A stretch of DNA of 38,813 nt from Actinomycetes bacterium (GCA_024638645.1 JAHEJX010000004.1:40516-79328); one strand, 5' to 3'. Positions 1 through 9,126 are shown, counted from the stretch's first letter. The notes: generated by a model from the sequence alone, not told the origin. Program-made: numbers and translations.

Positions 1-325
1 GGCCAATTTCGTCCGTGCCGAACGGCAGCCCGCCGCGCGGCGCGATATTGACGAGCAGACGACCGTTGTCGTCGCGCAGTCCATCTGTGTAGTCCCAGAT
101 CTGCGGCGCGCTGCACTCGGTAGCGCCTTTGTCGCATTTGAGAAGCGGCGCCGCCACGAAGGAGATCATGAGCACGATGAACAGGAATACTGCCGAGATC
201 ATGGCGAGCCGGTGGCGACGCAGCCGTGCAATGAACAGATCCCACTGCGTTATCGGCTCGACTGCCATCCCCTCGGCATCGTCCGGTGGAACCGCCCCTG
301 CGGGCGGGTCGAGTAGATCAGTCAT
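1..325 (-). CDS. ABC transporter permease, OppC/DppC family (3' part outside the window)
   Basis: Second inner-membrane permease of a peptide/nickel-type ABC importer. Only the first 108 codons are present; the gene runs off the left edge. The ATG (minus strand, 325-323) overlaps the end of the preceding permease gene by 8 bases, so the two are translationally coupled. A hydrophilic N-terminus of about 35 residues is followed by one strong membrane segment (about residues 41-61) and a periplasmic stretch ending in PFGTDEIG, which matches the FGTDxxGRD signature of OppC/DppC proteins. Two cysteines in the first periplasmic loop (CDKGATEC) could form a disulfide. The partner genes are the OppB-like permease and the family-5 binding lipoprotein just upstream. 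Substrate cannot be told from sequence. Confidence 0.88.
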   Translation of the reverse strand, partial: MTDLLDPPAGAVPPDDAEGMAVEPITQWDLFIARLRRHRLAMISAVFLFIVLMISFVAAPLLKCDKGATECSAPQIWDYTDGLRDDNGRLLVNIAPRGGLPFGTDEIG

Positions 326-1523
326 ACCTGACGCGTGGGTCCAGGACTCCGTACAGGATGTCGGCGACGATGTTCATCACGACGATGCCAATACCGATCG
401 ACATGACCACAGCCATGATTGTCGGGTAGTCCACCGCGTTGATCGCCTGAATGTAGAGCCGGCCCACTCCGGGCCAACCGAAGATCGACTCGGTAATGAT
501 TGCGCCACCGATGATGCCTGCGATGTCGAGCGACACAAGTGTCACGATCGGGATCAGCGCATTGCGCAGTGCGTGCTTGAGGATCACCCGGCGCCGTGGC
601 AGGCCCTTGGCCTTGGCAGTGCGCAGGTAGTCGCTGTGCATGACCTCGAGCATCGAAGCCCGCTGGAAACGTGAGTAGGCCGCGATCGAAATCAGGGCAA
701 TGGACAATGCCGGTAACGCAAGGTGCCTGACAACGTCGCCGAGCTGAGCCATGGTCCCCAGGCTGTTGTATCCCGGATCGGTCATGCCGGTCACAAAGAA
801 GAGTTTCACGCCCGTCCACTTCTCGAGGTAGAGCGCCAGCAACAGTTGGAACCCGACTCCAATGATGAAGATCGGCGTCGAGAACGCAACGAAAGAAAGC
901 GTTGTGCCCACCTGATCGAAGAACGAATACTGCCTGATCGCCTGGTAGATGCCTAGCGGTATCCCAATGATCAATGCCAACACCAGGGCTGCGATGCCGA
1001 GCCGGAAGGTCGCCCCGGCGGCCCCAAAGATGTTGTCCCACACAGCACCATCGCCACGGAACGAGTCACCCCAGCTGAGGGAGAAGACCAGCCGTGACTT
1101 GGCCAGCCACAGGGAAACGAACCAGACAAAGACGAGGCTGAATGCCCGGAACGGGCGCCACCAGGGGCGGGCGATCTTCGCCATGAAGGCCCATGCGGTG
1201 TAGGCGCCGGCCACGAGCACTGCCACGATGGGGAACATGCTACGCAACCCGATCTTGCCGAACAGGACGGTGAGGCCATCCGCCGCTGCGACATCTTGCG
1301 GTGTGACGAAGTTCTTGAGCCAGGTGAAGTACTGCTGCATCACCGGTTTGTCGAGACCCCATTGCTCGGTCAACTGCGCAATGACTCCCTGCATACGGGG
1401 ATTGAGCTTGAGTCGATCCAGCGGACCGCCTCCCGAAGCCTGGATCAGCAGAAAAACCACAAGGCTGAGCGCTAAAAGCGTCACCAGCCCGTAAACAAGT
1501 CGCCTAATGATGTAAGCCAACAT
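318..1523 (-). CDS. ABC transporter permease, OppB/DppB family, with extra membrane segments
   Basis: Inner-membrane permease of the same importer, 401 residues. I start it at the ATG at 1523-1521 because GGAGGC lies 6 bases upstream and the protein then opens with the usual MLAYIIRRL membrane segment; a longer in-frame reading would run through an intergenic repeat. The family EAA loop is clear at about residues 297-325 (SDYLRTAKAKGL). Most OppB proteins have 300-340 residues. Here about 65 residues are inserted between the first periplasmic domain and the second conserved helix (roughly residues 80-148), with two further hydrophobic stretches (about 97-117 and 126-141). The usual GDLGxS motif appears only as a WGDSF remnant after the insert. 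Stop TGA at 320-318 overlaps the next permease. Confidence 0.92.
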   Translation of the reverse strand: MLAYIIRRLVYGLVTLLALSLVVFLLIQASGGGPLDRLKLNPRMQGVIAQLTEQWGLDKPVMQQYFTWLKNFVTPQDVAAADGLTVLFGKIGLRSMFPIVAVLVAGAYTAWAFMAKIARPWWRPFRAFSLVFVWFVSLWLAKSRLVFSLSWGDSFRGDGAVWDNIFGAAGATFRLGIAALVLALIIGIPLGIYQAIRQYSFFDQVGTTLSFVAFSTPIFIIGVGFQLLLALYLEKWTGVKLFFVTGMTDPGYNSLGTMAQLGDVVRHLALPALSIALISIAAYSRFQRASMLEVMHSDYLRTAKAKGLPRRRVILKHALRNALIPIVTLVSLDIAGIIGGAIITESIFGWPGVGRLYIQAINAVDYPTIMAVVMSIGIGIVVMNIVADILYGVLDPRVRYD

Positions 1524-1600
1524 GAGCTTGCCTCCGGCTCGTTTGTTGCTGCAGACACAATAGCCCAGCGATCCTTCAGCCGTCGGGGGTTTTTCCTTGC

Positions 1601-1632
1601 CGGTATCCGGTATCGCCTGATACCTCATACCT
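1601..1632. repeat. GTATCNN heptamer repeat with an inverted copy
   Basis: GGTATCC then GGTATC (1602-1614) is followed after four bases by GATACC and ATACC (1619-1631), an imperfect inverted repeat. It lies between the binding-protein gene and oppB, upstream of the oppB ribosome site. It is one of six intergenic loci built on the same unit. Confidence 0.6.
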
Positions 1633-1642
1633 CTGCAAAGAA

Positions 1643-1674
1643 GAAGCGGGGCCCCGTCGTAGGGGCCCCGCTTC
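1643..1674 (-). terminator. Strong hairpin after the solute-binding-protein gene
   Basis: A perfect 13-bp stem, GAAGCGGGGCCCC with its complement, closes a 6-base loop, 27 bases after the TAG of the binding-protein gene. The minus-strand RNA continues TTCTTTG, a weak U tract. Because oppB lies downstream with no obvious separate promoter, it may act as a partial terminator or 3' stabiliser that makes the binding protein more abundant than the permeases, a common arrangement in such operons. Confidence 0.75.
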
Positions 1675-1701
1675 GATAGTTATCGGACTACATCGAGCTC
1701 T

Positions 1702-3540
1702 TTAGAGATCGACGCGGTACCAGCCTTCCATGTTCCAAGTGTGTGATGCTTGAGTTGGGTTGTGCTTGAAGCCACCCACCTCGTCGCCCCACACCGCAGC
1801 CGTCACAAGACGGGCATACAACGGAACGATTACCACTTGGTCGGCCAGGATCTTCTCTGCCTCCTGGATCAGGGGAACGAGAACGTCCTCGTCTACCGAC
1901 TCGTTGAGAAGGTCACGGATCTCAGCAAACCGAGCCGTGTTCTCGTCAACTACAGACGAAGCGCCCTGGTTGAACCCTTCGACCTCTTCACCGGTCACCT
2001 CTGGGGTACCCCAGCGGTAGTAGTTGGAGCCGCCAGGCGGCGGAGCCTCTGGATCGAACACATCGAAGATGCTGATCAAGCCGGCGAGGCCCGGCGAGCC
2101 GACCCAGGCCCACTCACCGAGGTCCCAACCACCGAAGTCGAGAGTCTCGCCGAAGAAGATCTGCGAGTCCTCGAGCTGGTTCTCATACTCGATGCCGACC
2201 GCAGTGAACATGTCCACAAAGAGCTCGGACAGCTTCACACGCGCGTCGTTGTTGGACGTGGTCGAGAAGACAGTCGAGATGACATCCTTGCCGGTGTCGG
2301 CCTTAGCGGCCTCCACAAACTGCATGGCGCCTTCAGGGTTGTAGTCATATTGGTTCCAAGCCAGCAGCGACAATGTCGGGCTGAACGCCTCCACGAAGGA
2401 GTCGAGCGGCTCGACCTGTCCGGCCAGAATCTCGTCAACGATCAGGTCCTTGTCGATCGCGTGGGCAACAGCCTTGCGATAGTTCAGATTGTCGTTCGAC
2501 GAGTTCGCGTTCCGATTCAGGCGATTGTCACCGAACTGGAAGTTCAAGTGCTCCCACACCGGGCCAGACAGCACCTCGACGACTGCTCCCTCAGGCTCGA
2601 GAGCCTGCAGAGTTTCGATCGTCTCAGTCGCCGGCGGCGGCTGAATGATGTCAATCTCGCGCGCCCGGAAGGCGTTGATGATCGACTCAGTCTCGGGAAT
2701 GAAGCGGAAGATCACACTGTCGAGATAAGGCAGCTGCTGCCCGGTCTCGGCGTCGGTCTTCCAGTAGTTGTCATTGCGGACAACTCGAACGAACTCGCCC
2801 TTCTGCCACTGGTCGAAGACGAACGGGCCAGCTGATGGCCACATCGTGTCGTTCCAGTCGCTGGCGAAGTCTGAGCCCTCAACCGCGTGCTTCGGAATGA
2901 TCGTTCCGAAAAGTAGGTCGAACTGGGCAGTCGGTGCCGACAGCGTGTACTCGAACGTCTTGTCACTGGAGTTCCAGTCGACGATGTCTTCATAGATTGC
3001 CCGGTTGATCGGGAGATCTGGGTTGAGGATGGTCTCCAGCGTGTACTGGAAGTCGCCACCCGTAACCGGAGTTCCGTCTGACCAGACCGCCTCGTCACGG
3101 ATCGTGTAACGAACCGTCATGGTGCCGTCGTCGTTGACCGTGACGCCACCGTTAGCAACGGTAGGCAGCTCGGTTACGAGCTCTGGCTCGAGCTCCAGTG
3201 TGAACCCATTGATTTCCTGAACACCGGAGAAATAGCTCTGACCGATGATCGAGACGATGAAGTTGTCACCGCCAGGTACGAACGAGTTCAAAGTCGGGGG
3301 CTCCTGGTCATCAGCCACGATCACCTCGCCACCGTACGGCTTGCCAGGGGCTTCCGTGGTGGTTGGCGCAGCAGTTGTTGCCGCCGCAGTGGTATCAGGA
3401 GCCGCCGTGGTGGGTGCCGCTGTCGTGCCTGGAGCTGCTGTCGTTGTGTCGGTCGAGTCACCGCAAGCAGCGGCGATCATTGCGAACGCAAGAAGCAGCG
3501 CACCAAACACCACTGGGCGGCGATGCCACAGTCGATTCAA
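1702..3540 (-). CDS. Family-5 extracellular solute-binding lipoprotein (peptide/nickel ABC importer)
   Basis: Captures substrate outside the membrane and delivers it to the adjacent OppB/OppC permeases. It has 612 residues starting at TTG (3540-3538), with AGGAGGC about 5 bases upstream. A positively charged start and hydrophobic core lead to a lipobox with Cys26 (AAAC). Residues 28-68 form a Thr/Ala/Pro linker of low complexity, typical of actinobacterial surface lipoproteins. The SBP_bac_5 fold follows from about residue 70 (GGEVIVADDQEPPTLN) to the C-terminus (HTWNMEGWYRVDL). It is clearly paralogous to the lipoprotein at 6557-8404, sharing phrases such as GGDNFIVS, WEH(L/I)NFQFG and LEDSQ(I/L)FFG(E/D)TL. 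The natural ligand, probably an oligopeptide, is not readable. Confidence 0.93.
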   Translation of the reverse strand: MNRLWHRRPVVFGALLLAFAMIAAACGDSTDTTTAAPGTTAAPTTAAPDTTAAATTAAPTTTEAPGKPYGGEVIVADDQEPPTLNSFVPGGDNFIVSIIGQSYFSGVQEINGFTLELEPELVTELPTVANGGVTVNDDGTMTVRYTIRDEAVWSDGTPVTGGDFQYTLETILNPDLPINRAIYEDIVDWNSSDKTFEYTLSAPTAQFDLLFGTIIPKHAVEGSDFASDWNDTMWPSAGPFVFDQWQKGEFVRVVRNDNYWKTDAETGQQLPYLDSVIFRFIPETESIINAFRAREIDIIQPPPATETIETLQALEPEGAVVEVLSGPVWEHLNFQFGDNRLNRNANSSNDNLNYRKAVAHAIDKDLIVDEILAGQVEPLDSFVEAFSPTLSLLAWNQYDYNPEGAMQFVEAAKADTGKDVISTVFSTTSNNDARVKLSELFVDMFTAVGIEYENQLEDSQIFFGETLDFGGWDLGEWAWVGSPGLAGLISIFDVFDPEAPPPGGSNYYRWGTPEVTGEEVEGFNQGASSVVDENTARFAEIRDLLNESVDEDVLVPLIQEAEKILADQVVIVPLYARLVTAAVWGDEVGGFKHNPTQASHTWNMEGWYRVDL

Positions 3541-3610
3541 GGTTTGCCTCCTTATTTAATGCCTCGGTTCCCGAACCAGGTTGTCGAACGAACTCCGATT
3601 GGAGAACGCC

Positions 3611-3844
3611 CTATCGCCAAACCAGCGTCAAAGCGACGGTGGTGATGGCAAACAGAATCCCGGCAGCAACAGTGATGCGATCGAGGTTCTTCTCGACCAC
3701 AGTTGATCCACCAAAGTTCCCGCTGTTCATCCCGCCTCCGAACATGTCGGAGACTCCTCCGCCACGACCCGCGTGAAGCAAGATCAAAACGATGAGGAGT
3801 AGGGAGATGAGAGCGTGAATTGCTACAACGATCCCAGCTAGCAA
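3611..3844 (-). CDS. secG: Protein translocase subunit SecG
   Basis: Small accessory subunit of the SecYEG channel. The protein has two membrane helices joined by a Gly-rich loop (GRGGGVSDMFGGG) and the actinobacterial SecG signature STVVEKNLDR before the second helix. With the TTG start at 3844 it has 77 residues, the length of mycobacterial SecG, and AAAGGGA lies about 5 bases upstream. An in-frame GTG at 3859 would add five residues and has a poorer ribosome site. In other actinobacteria secG directly follows tpiA; here it is about 5.9 kb further on, after gpmA. The next gene downstream is the binding lipoprotein, 70 bases away. Confidence 0.88.
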   Translation of the reverse strand: MLAGIVVAIHALISLLLIVLILLHAGRGGGVSDMFGGGMNSGNFGGSTVVEKNLDRITVAAGILFAITTVALTLVWR

Positions 3845-3980
3845 GGGAGTCCCTTTCACACGCAATCCGCTGAAATCATCAGCGGTTAGCTCCAGGAAGT
3901 ATGGAGCGTGTAACTGCCCTACGCAAGTCATTGATTGGCAAAATATAGGAGAGTCGAGCCGATTCCCTTGCGGATGGCGG

Positions 3981-4008
3981 GTATCGCGTATCCGGTATCC
4001 AGTATCCG
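3981..4008. repeat. Four tandem GTATCNN heptamers
   Basis: GTATCGC, GTATCCG, GTATCCA and GTATCCG follow each other without a gap between gpmA and secG. It is the clearest direct array of the family in this window. Confidence 0.7.
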
Positions 4009-4037
4009 GATCCACGACCAGCCGTGCGATCGACGTA

Positions 4038-4787
4038 CTAACTGCCCGATTTCGCTTGGGCGGCAACGGCGGCGGCTGCGGCCGCAGCCGCCTCGGGATC
4101 ACCGAGGTAGCGGCTGCTGACTTTTTTGACGTCGGCGTCGAGCTCGTACACAAGCGGGATTCCGGTTGGAATGTTCAACGAAGGAATGGCCTCGTCAGAG
4201 ATTCCATCGAGGTGTTTGACCAGAGCTCGCAAGCTGTTGCCGTGGGCGCCCACGATGACGCGCTTGCCTTCCATCAGCTGGGGGACGATCGCGTCATACC
4301 AATATGGCAGCATCCGCTCGACGACGTCCTCGAGACACTCGGTGGCAGGCAACATCTCACTTGGCAGGTCCGCGTACCGCGCATCGTGAACGGGATGACG
4401 CTCATCTGCCAGATCTAGGGCAGGAGGCGGAGTGTTGTAGCTGCGCCGCCAAATATGGACCTGGTCGTCGCCGTGCTCGGCGGCGGTGGCCTTCTTGTCG
4501 AGGCCCTGGAGTGCCCCATAGTGCCGCTCATTGAGACGCCAATGCCGCGTCACCGGGATCCACCCCCGATTACATACGGCAAGCGTGATGTTGAGAGTGT
4601 CGATGGCCCGCCGCAGCAGCGAAGAATGGGCGACGTCGGGAAGCAAGTCCTCATCCATCAGGAGCTGCCCGGCAGCACGCGCTTCGGCTTCGCCCTTCTC
4701 GGTCAATGGAACGTCTGTCCAACCGGTGAAGAGGTTTTCGAGGTTCCAAGTGCTCTGGCCGTGGCGAAGGAGGATGAGTTCTGGCAT
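4038..4787 (-). CDS. gpmA: 2,3-bisphosphoglycerate-dependent phosphoglycerate mutase
   Basis: Glycolysis/gluconeogenesis enzyme interconverting 3- and 2-phosphoglycerate. It has 249 residues, the usual length for the dPGM family. The phosphohistidine motif LLRHGQS includes His9; the second conserved histidine sits in [10 protein letters not shown], and [12 protein letters not shown] is the family substrate-site segment. The C-terminal tail is an Ala-rich low-complexity run (about residues 231-245). There is no Shine-Dalgarno site before the ATG, but a TACCCT hexamer 7 bases upstream suggests a leaderless transcript. Its position near gap-pgk-tpiA fits a glycolytic neighbourhood, although the antiporter and second lipoprotein separate them. 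Confidence 0.95.
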   Translation of the reverse strand: MPELILLRHGQSTWNLENLFTGWTDVPLTEKGEAEARAAGQLLMDEDLLPDVAHSSLLRRAIDTLNITLAVCNRGWIPVTRHWRLNERHYGALQGLDKKATAAEHGDDQVHIWRRSYNTPPPALDLADERHPVHDARYADLPSEMLPATECLEDVVERMLPYWYDAIVPQLMEGKRVIVGAHGNSLRALVKHLDGISDEAIPSLNIPTGIPLVYELDADVKKVSSRYLGDPEAAAAAAAAVAAQAKSGS

Positions 4788-4794
4788 GGCGGGG

Positions 4795-4800
4795 AGGGTA
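4795..4800 (-). promoter_or_regulatory. Candidate -10 hexamer (TACCCT) of a leaderless gpmA transcript
   Basis: TACCCT ends 7 bases before the ATG, placing the expected transcription start at or next to the start codon. No Shine-Dalgarno sequence is present. The same hexamer at the same distance precedes the histidine kinase gene at 28630. Confidence 0.45.
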
Positions 4801-4870
4801 TCAGCACTCTGGCCGACCGTCGTCGCGGCCAGCGGACTGCAGCCGGCAGCGATATCGACGACAAGATGGG

Positions 4871-6499
4871 TCAGGTCCCTGCCGAAGATGGGCCGGAGCG
4901 GCGGGTGCGGTCGATGAGGTCGAGGAGGTCACAGGCATCGTCGGCGAGACCCTGGCCGGCCTCCTCGTAGAGATTACGTGCGGTATCGACTCCGGCTTCA
5001 GCCAGACTTCGACGTTCGTCTGGATACAGCGCGGCCGCAGCGATTCGCGCCTCGGGCACGTAGCCTTTGATGCGGCGGACGGCTTCGAGGTTGGCTCTGT
5101 GGTCGTTCGTCGCCAGCACGACAAGTTCGACCCGGTTGTCCAGGCTCAGCCGATCCCAGAATTCATTGTCGAGCGCATCGCCGCGCACCACCCGCCTGCC
5201 TGCTGCGGCATTGGCGGCCACGGCATCATCCTGGCGATCGAGACCGAGCACCACCTGACCGCGACGACGCACCAGTTCGTCGTAGGCCCCCGTGCCGATG
5301 CGGCCCATTCCGAAAACGAGTATCTGTGCCCCTGCCGGATCAATCAGAGCATCGTCTGGATCAACGGGAGAACGCTCCAGCTCGAGAAGTCGCTCTGCGA
5401 GCATGGTGTAAAGGACGTATCGAGTGGTGTTGAGCGGCGCGGCCAGCGCAAAGGAGATTGCGATCGCGATTGCAATCGTCGCGGCCCACGATTGGTCGAT
5501 GAGGCCTCGCTCGATCGCGACTGCCGCAACAATCAGGCCGAACTCGCTGAAGTTGGCCAGCGTCACGGACGCGTGCCAAGACGTTCGAGCGCGCAATCGG
5601 AATCTCGTCAGCACAGCTATGAACCCGAGGGCCTTGAGCGGAATCACGAGAAGGGCGATTCCCGCAAGTCCGAGCTCGACCGCTCCCGGAGCTCCCCCAA
5701 GGCCGATTGAAAGGAAGAAGCCGATCAGCAAGATGTCCTTGAAACCGAGCAACTTGTCTGCCAACTCGGTCGCCCGATGATGGTTGGCGAGCATCAGGCC
5801 GACGACCAACGCGCCGAGGTCGGGCTTCAGTCCAACGAGGTCAAAGGTCTCGGCACCGACTCCGATGGCGAGGCAAAGTCCGAGCAAGATCAAGAGCTCC
5901 CCGTGGCCGGCACGACTCAGAAGCCATGCGTAAACCGGGCGTGCGGCAACCACGGCCGCCACCACAGGTATCGCCCACCAAGACGGAGGCGCATCGACGG
6001 CGAAGGTCAAGAACGCGACGGCAAATATGTCTTGGACGATCAGGATGCCGATGGCGATGCGACCCGCCAACGAAGCTGCTTCGTTGCGTTCCTCGAGTGC
6101 CTTCACCGCGAAGACGGTGCTCGAGAAGGAAAACGCAAAACCCAACAGCGCGGCCTGGCCAAAGCTGAGGTCGGACGCCAGCGGCAATCCGAGTGAGCCG
6201 AGCAGGAGCAGAAACGATCCGATGACGACGATTGTCGTGAGCATGTGGATCGACGCTCCGGCCCATACTGCGGGTCGACCGAGGGTCTTCAACTTCAGCT
6301 TCAACCCGATCCCGAATAGGAGAAGTAGGACTCCCAGGTCCGCTACGGCATCGATGGCCTCACTCGACTCGTAGCCCAAGGCGTGGAGCGTGAAGCCGGC
6401 AACCAGGTAGCCGACGAGCGGAGGCAGCCGAACGAGCGTGGCGGCAAAGCCGAGCAAGAAGGCAGCGACGATGAAGATGACATCCATGGCGTTGATCAC
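4871..6499 (-). CDS. CPA2-family cation/proton antiporter with C-terminal TrkA-N (RCK) domain
   Basis: Membrane antiporter of the Kef/RosB type, 542 residues. About 11-12 hydrophobic segments fill residues 1-370 (Na_H_Exchanger domain, with [12 protein letters not shown] near 127 and IVQD near 154). A cytoplasmic TrkA-N domain starts at about residue 391 with the dinucleotide-binding GMGRIG (397-402) and Asp421 at the end of the second strand, where NAD(H) ribose would bind. It probably exchanges K+ (or Na+) for protons under nucleotide control; the ion is not determined. The GTG at 6499 is used; the ATG four codons later (M5) is an alternative. It lies 57 bases after the second binding lipoprotein. 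Confidence 0.9.
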   Translation of the reverse strand: MINAMDVIFIVAAFLLGFAATLVRLPPLVGYLVAGFTLHALGYESSEAIDAVADLGVLLLLFGIGLKLKLKTLGRPAVWAGASIHMLTTIVVIGSFLLLLGSLGLPLASDLSFGQAALLGFAFSFSSTVFAVKALEERNEAASLAGRIAIGILIVQDIFAVAFLTFAVDAPPSWWAIPVVAAVVAARPVYAWLLSRAGHGELLILLGLCLAIGVGAETFDLVGLKPDLGALVVGLMLANHHRATELADKLLGFKDILLIGFFLSIGLGGAPGAVELGLAGIALLVIPLKALGFIAVLTRFRLRARTSWHASVTLANFSEFGLIVAAVAIERGLIDQSWAATIAIAIAISFALAAPLNTTRYVLYTMLAERLLELERSPVDPDDALIDPAGAQILVFGMGRIGTGAYDELVRRRGQVVLGLDRQDDAVAANAAAGRRVVRGDALDNEFWDRLSLDNRVELVVLATNDHRANLEAVRRIKGYVPEARIAAAALYPDERRSLAEAGVDTARNLYEEAGQGLADDACDLLDLIDRTRRSGPSSAGT

Positions 6500-6556
6500 C
6501 CGACCCCGAATTGGGAATCGTACCGGCCGCTCCCCGAATAGTCGGCAGCGATCGAG

Positions 6557-8404
6557 CTACTCGCCGACGCGGTACCAGCGCTCGATGTTCCAAGTGTGGC
6601 CAGACTGCGACGGGTTCATTCGGAAACCCTGAATCTCGTCGGCCCACACCGCTCCCACCGCGATTCGGCTGTTCAACGGAATGATCACTACTTGATCGGC
6701 GAGGATCTGCTCCAACTGCCTCGCCAAGCTCAGCGCCTCGGCAGCGTCGACAGTGCTTCTGAGGCGCGTCAGGAGATCACCGAATTGGGCCACCGCCTCG
6801 TCTCCCTCTACCGATGATCCCGGGTTACCCCAGTTGTAGAGATTCGAACCGTCGGGCGGCGCCTCGCCGGGTGCAAAACGATCGAATATGGAGATGAGGG
6901 CGGCCATGCCGGCAGAGCCAACCCATGCCCAGTTGCCGACGTCCCAGCGACCCTGTTCAAGCGTGTCACCGAAGAAGAGCTGTGAGTCCTCGAGCTGCAG
7001 CTCTACTTCAATGCCGACTTCGGACAGTTGCAGCGCGAGTTGGTCGGCGATGCGAGGCCGAAAGTCGGCGTTCGACGTCGTCGAGTAGATGACGCGTGGC
7101 GGATTCGCCGCACAGTCGCGACCAATCCGGGCACAGGCAGCAGCCAGCAACTCGCGCGCCTTGTCCTTGTCCGGCTCGTAACGCGTCCACGGGCTGTTGG
7201 TCGCTGCGCTATTGAACGTGCCGAGAAAGTCCTGAGCCACAGCGAGGTGGCCGTAGCCTGCATCGTCGAGCAACGCGCGCCGATCGATGCCATGAGCCAG
7301 AGCCTGGCGGAACTCGAGGATGCCGTTTAGAGACTCAGCGTTGCGGTTGTTGGGACCGAATTGAAAGTTGATGTGCTCCCAAATCGGCCCCCGCACGATC
7401 TCCACCACGGCGCCGGAGTCTCGCCACGCGTCGATCGGGAGAGAGTCCGGCAAACCCACAAAAGGCGGTGGGTTGATCACGTCGAGCTCACGCGTGGTGA
7501 AGCCTCGAACCAGCCGGTCAGTTTCCGGCTTGAAAACGAACTTCACGGCATCTAGATATGGCAGTTGATTGCCTGAGTCGTCCCGTTTCCAGTAGTTGTC
7601 ATTGCGCGTGAGGGTGATGGACGGCTCCGCCCGGTCCCACTCGACAATCGAGAACGGCCCACCAGCGGTCCACATCGAGGTGTTCCAGCCGTCGCAGTAG
7701 TCGGAGAACTCGACGATGTGGCGAGGCACGATCCAGTTCAAGAGAGTCTCGTATTCCAGCGTGGGTGTCGTGAACCGGAGAGTGAGGTGTTCCTCCCCAA
7801 CTTCGATCACCTCCGCCGCCGGGGGTGGCTCCGATACGAACTCGCGTCCGGCACAGTCCAGGCTGGCCCGCTGAAACTCGAGCGTGAACTCCAGATCTGC
7901 GCCCGATATAGCAAAGCCGTCCGCCCATTCCGCCGCCGGATCCAGCCGCCAAGTCACATCCATCGTGCCTTCTGGATTCAACGAGACGCCGCCGTTAGCG
8001 ATCGTCGGCACCTCGCGAACCACATCAGGAATGAGTTGCAGCGATTCCGGATCAACATCGAAGGCGCTAGCCAAATGCGCCTGGCCAACCAGCGAGACGA
8101 TGAAGTTGTCACCACCCGGAGCGTACGGATTGAGAGTTGGCGGCATTTGGTCGTCGCCCACAACCACCTCTCCCCCGTAGCGCGGCACAGCCGGGTCGTA
8201 TGTGACGGTCGGCCCGAGGAAGCTAGTCGATGGTGGTGTGAAAGGTGTTGTCGATGTCGTGGAACCTGAAAGGGTCGTTGTTGGATCGAGCGTCGTCGAA
8301 GTTGGCCCGAATGTCACGGGCGCGAGCGAGCCGCCCGGGTCCGCACCAGCGCACGCGGTGACTACCAGAGCCAACAGCGCCAGGGTGACAACAACTCTTC
8401 GCAT
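6557..8404 (-). CDS. Second family-5 solute-binding lipoprotein, without its own permeases
   Basis: Lipoprotein of 615 residues. A short signal peptide ends in a lipobox with Cys18 (VTAC), followed by a Ser/Thr/Pro-rich linker (about 25-65) and an SBP_bac_5 domain opening with GGEVVVGDDQMPPTLN and ending GHTWNIERWYRVGE. AGGAGG is only 3 bases from the ATG at 8404-8402. It aligns along its whole length with the lipoprotein at 1702-3540, so the two are paralogues. Unlike that copy, it has no permease or ATPase next to it; the neighbours are a Kef antiporter and a secreted unknown protein. It may feed the OppB/OppC at the left edge with a different ligand, or act as a sensor; both are inference. 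Confidence 0.92.
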   Translation of the reverse strand: MRRVVVTLALLALVVTACAGADPGGSLAPVTFGPTSTTLDPTTTLSGSTTSTTPFTPPSTSFLGPTVTYDPAVPRYGGEVVVGDDQMPPTLNPYAPGGDNFIVSLVGQAHLASAFDVDPESLQLIPDVVREVPTIANGGVSLNPEGTMDVTWRLDPAAEWADGFAISGADLEFTLEFQRASLDCAGREFVSEPPPAAEVIEVGEEHLTLRFTTPTLEYETLLNWIVPRHIVEFSDYCDGWNTSMWTAGGPFSIVEWDRAEPSITLTRNDNYWKRDDSGNQLPYLDAVKFVFKPETDRLVRGFTTRELDVINPPPFVGLPDSLPIDAWRDSGAVVEIVRGPIWEHINFQFGPNNRNAESLNGILEFRQALAHGIDRRALLDDAGYGHLAVAQDFLGTFNSAATNSPWTRYEPDKDKARELLAAACARIGRDCAANPPRVIYSTTSNADFRPRIADQLALQLSEVGIEVELQLEDSQLFFGDTLEQGRWDVGNWAWVGSAGMAALISIFDRFAPGEAPPDGSNLYNWGNPGSSVEGDEAVAQFGDLLTRLRSTVDAAEALSLARQLEQILADQVVIIPLNSRIAVGAVWADEIQGFRMNPSQSGHTWNIERWYRVGE

Positions 8405-8491
8405 GCGCCTCCTGATAGGAACTGTAATGCTGCACCTGCCCTTCAGCTATCTGCCGGACGGCAACGCTCGATCCGTCGCGAGCCGTCAGCA

Positions 8492-8523
8492 CGAAGCGGC
8501 CGCCTGGCGAGGCGGCCGCTTCG
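8492..8523 (-). terminator. Perfect 13-bp hairpin after the secreted-protein gene
   Basis: CGAAGCGGCCGCC, a 6-base loop, then the exact complement, 19 bases beyond the TAG of the gene at 8543. There is no clear U tract on the minus strand, so termination may be partial or the hairpin may protect the 3' end. Its entry sequence GAAGCGG is shared with the hairpin at 1643-1674. Confidence 0.65.
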
Positions 8524-8542
8524 ATGCAGGTGGTCTACGTTG

Positions 8543-9022
8543 CTATGCCGGGTGGATTCGAGCCGCGACGCCTGCCGGGTCCCAGGGCCGCACAAGGCCG
8601 CGCCTTGTCTTGTATAGGCCGTTCCCTTCGAGGTAGGCAGCGCCCTTGCCAATTGCCTTGAACTTCATCGAGCCTTCCATGTCGATCACAAAGTGACTGC
8701 CGGTCACGACGAGCCAGCCGGTGAAGTCATTCAGCACGACATCGGGCCCAACCGACTCTGTGACGTAGTCCTGAGCGCGATCGGTGCGCAGCTTCACACG
8801 AAAGCGATCGCCGAGACTGGTAATTGCAACGTCGCCTTCGATGTAGACGCGGATCTTGCCGCTCATGTCGATGGCGGCATTGCCGGTTCCCCGCGCCTTG
8901 AGCCATCCTTTGCCGGCGACGTCGGGGCCGCCGTCCGTTTCCTGTGCGCCGGCGATAGGCGTGATCGCCATCAATGCGACGGCAGCCAACGCCAGCACAG
9001 TGCTGGTCCGCTTGAACTTCAC
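8543..9022 (-). CDS. Secreted protein of unknown function with an internal repeat
   Basis: Protein of 159 residues from the GTG at 9022-9020, chosen because AGGAGG lies 5 bases upstream. A cleavable signal peptide is likely (basic start, hydrophobic core at about 8-22, cleavage near AGAQE at about 25-27); there is no lipobox. The mature part is rich in Gly and alternating hydrophobic/charged residues, suggesting beta structure, and shows a repeated motif: AIDMSGKIRVYIEGD near residue 50 and VIDMEGSMKFKAIGKG near residue 115. It resembles no family I can name with confidence. It ends in a strong hairpin and stands alone between the 127-residue unknown gene and the lipoprotein. Confidence 0.75.
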   Translation of the reverse strand: MKFKRTSTVLALAAVALMAITPIAGAQETDGGPDVAGKGWLKARGTGNAAIDMSGKIRVYIEGDVAITSLGDRFRVKLRTDRAQDYVTESVGPDVVLNDFTGWLVVTGSHFVIDMEGSMKFKAIGKGAAYLEGNGLYKTRRGLVRPWDPAGVAARIHPA

Positions 9023-9126
9023 GGTTCCTCCTTCAGATAGACCGAAACCCAACGACAGGCTCCGGCCATCCGGTTCGAGGAGTGTGAGACGCGGTTCAAG
9101 AGACGGTGGAGGATGTAAAGAGAGTG

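Noticed and set aside
1750..2835. Long plus-strand open frame (361 codons) opposite the solute-binding lipoprotein
   Set aside because: It is the mirror of a clear lipoprotein gene, has no ribosome site and an Arg/Leu/Val composition typical of antisense frames in GC-rich DNA.
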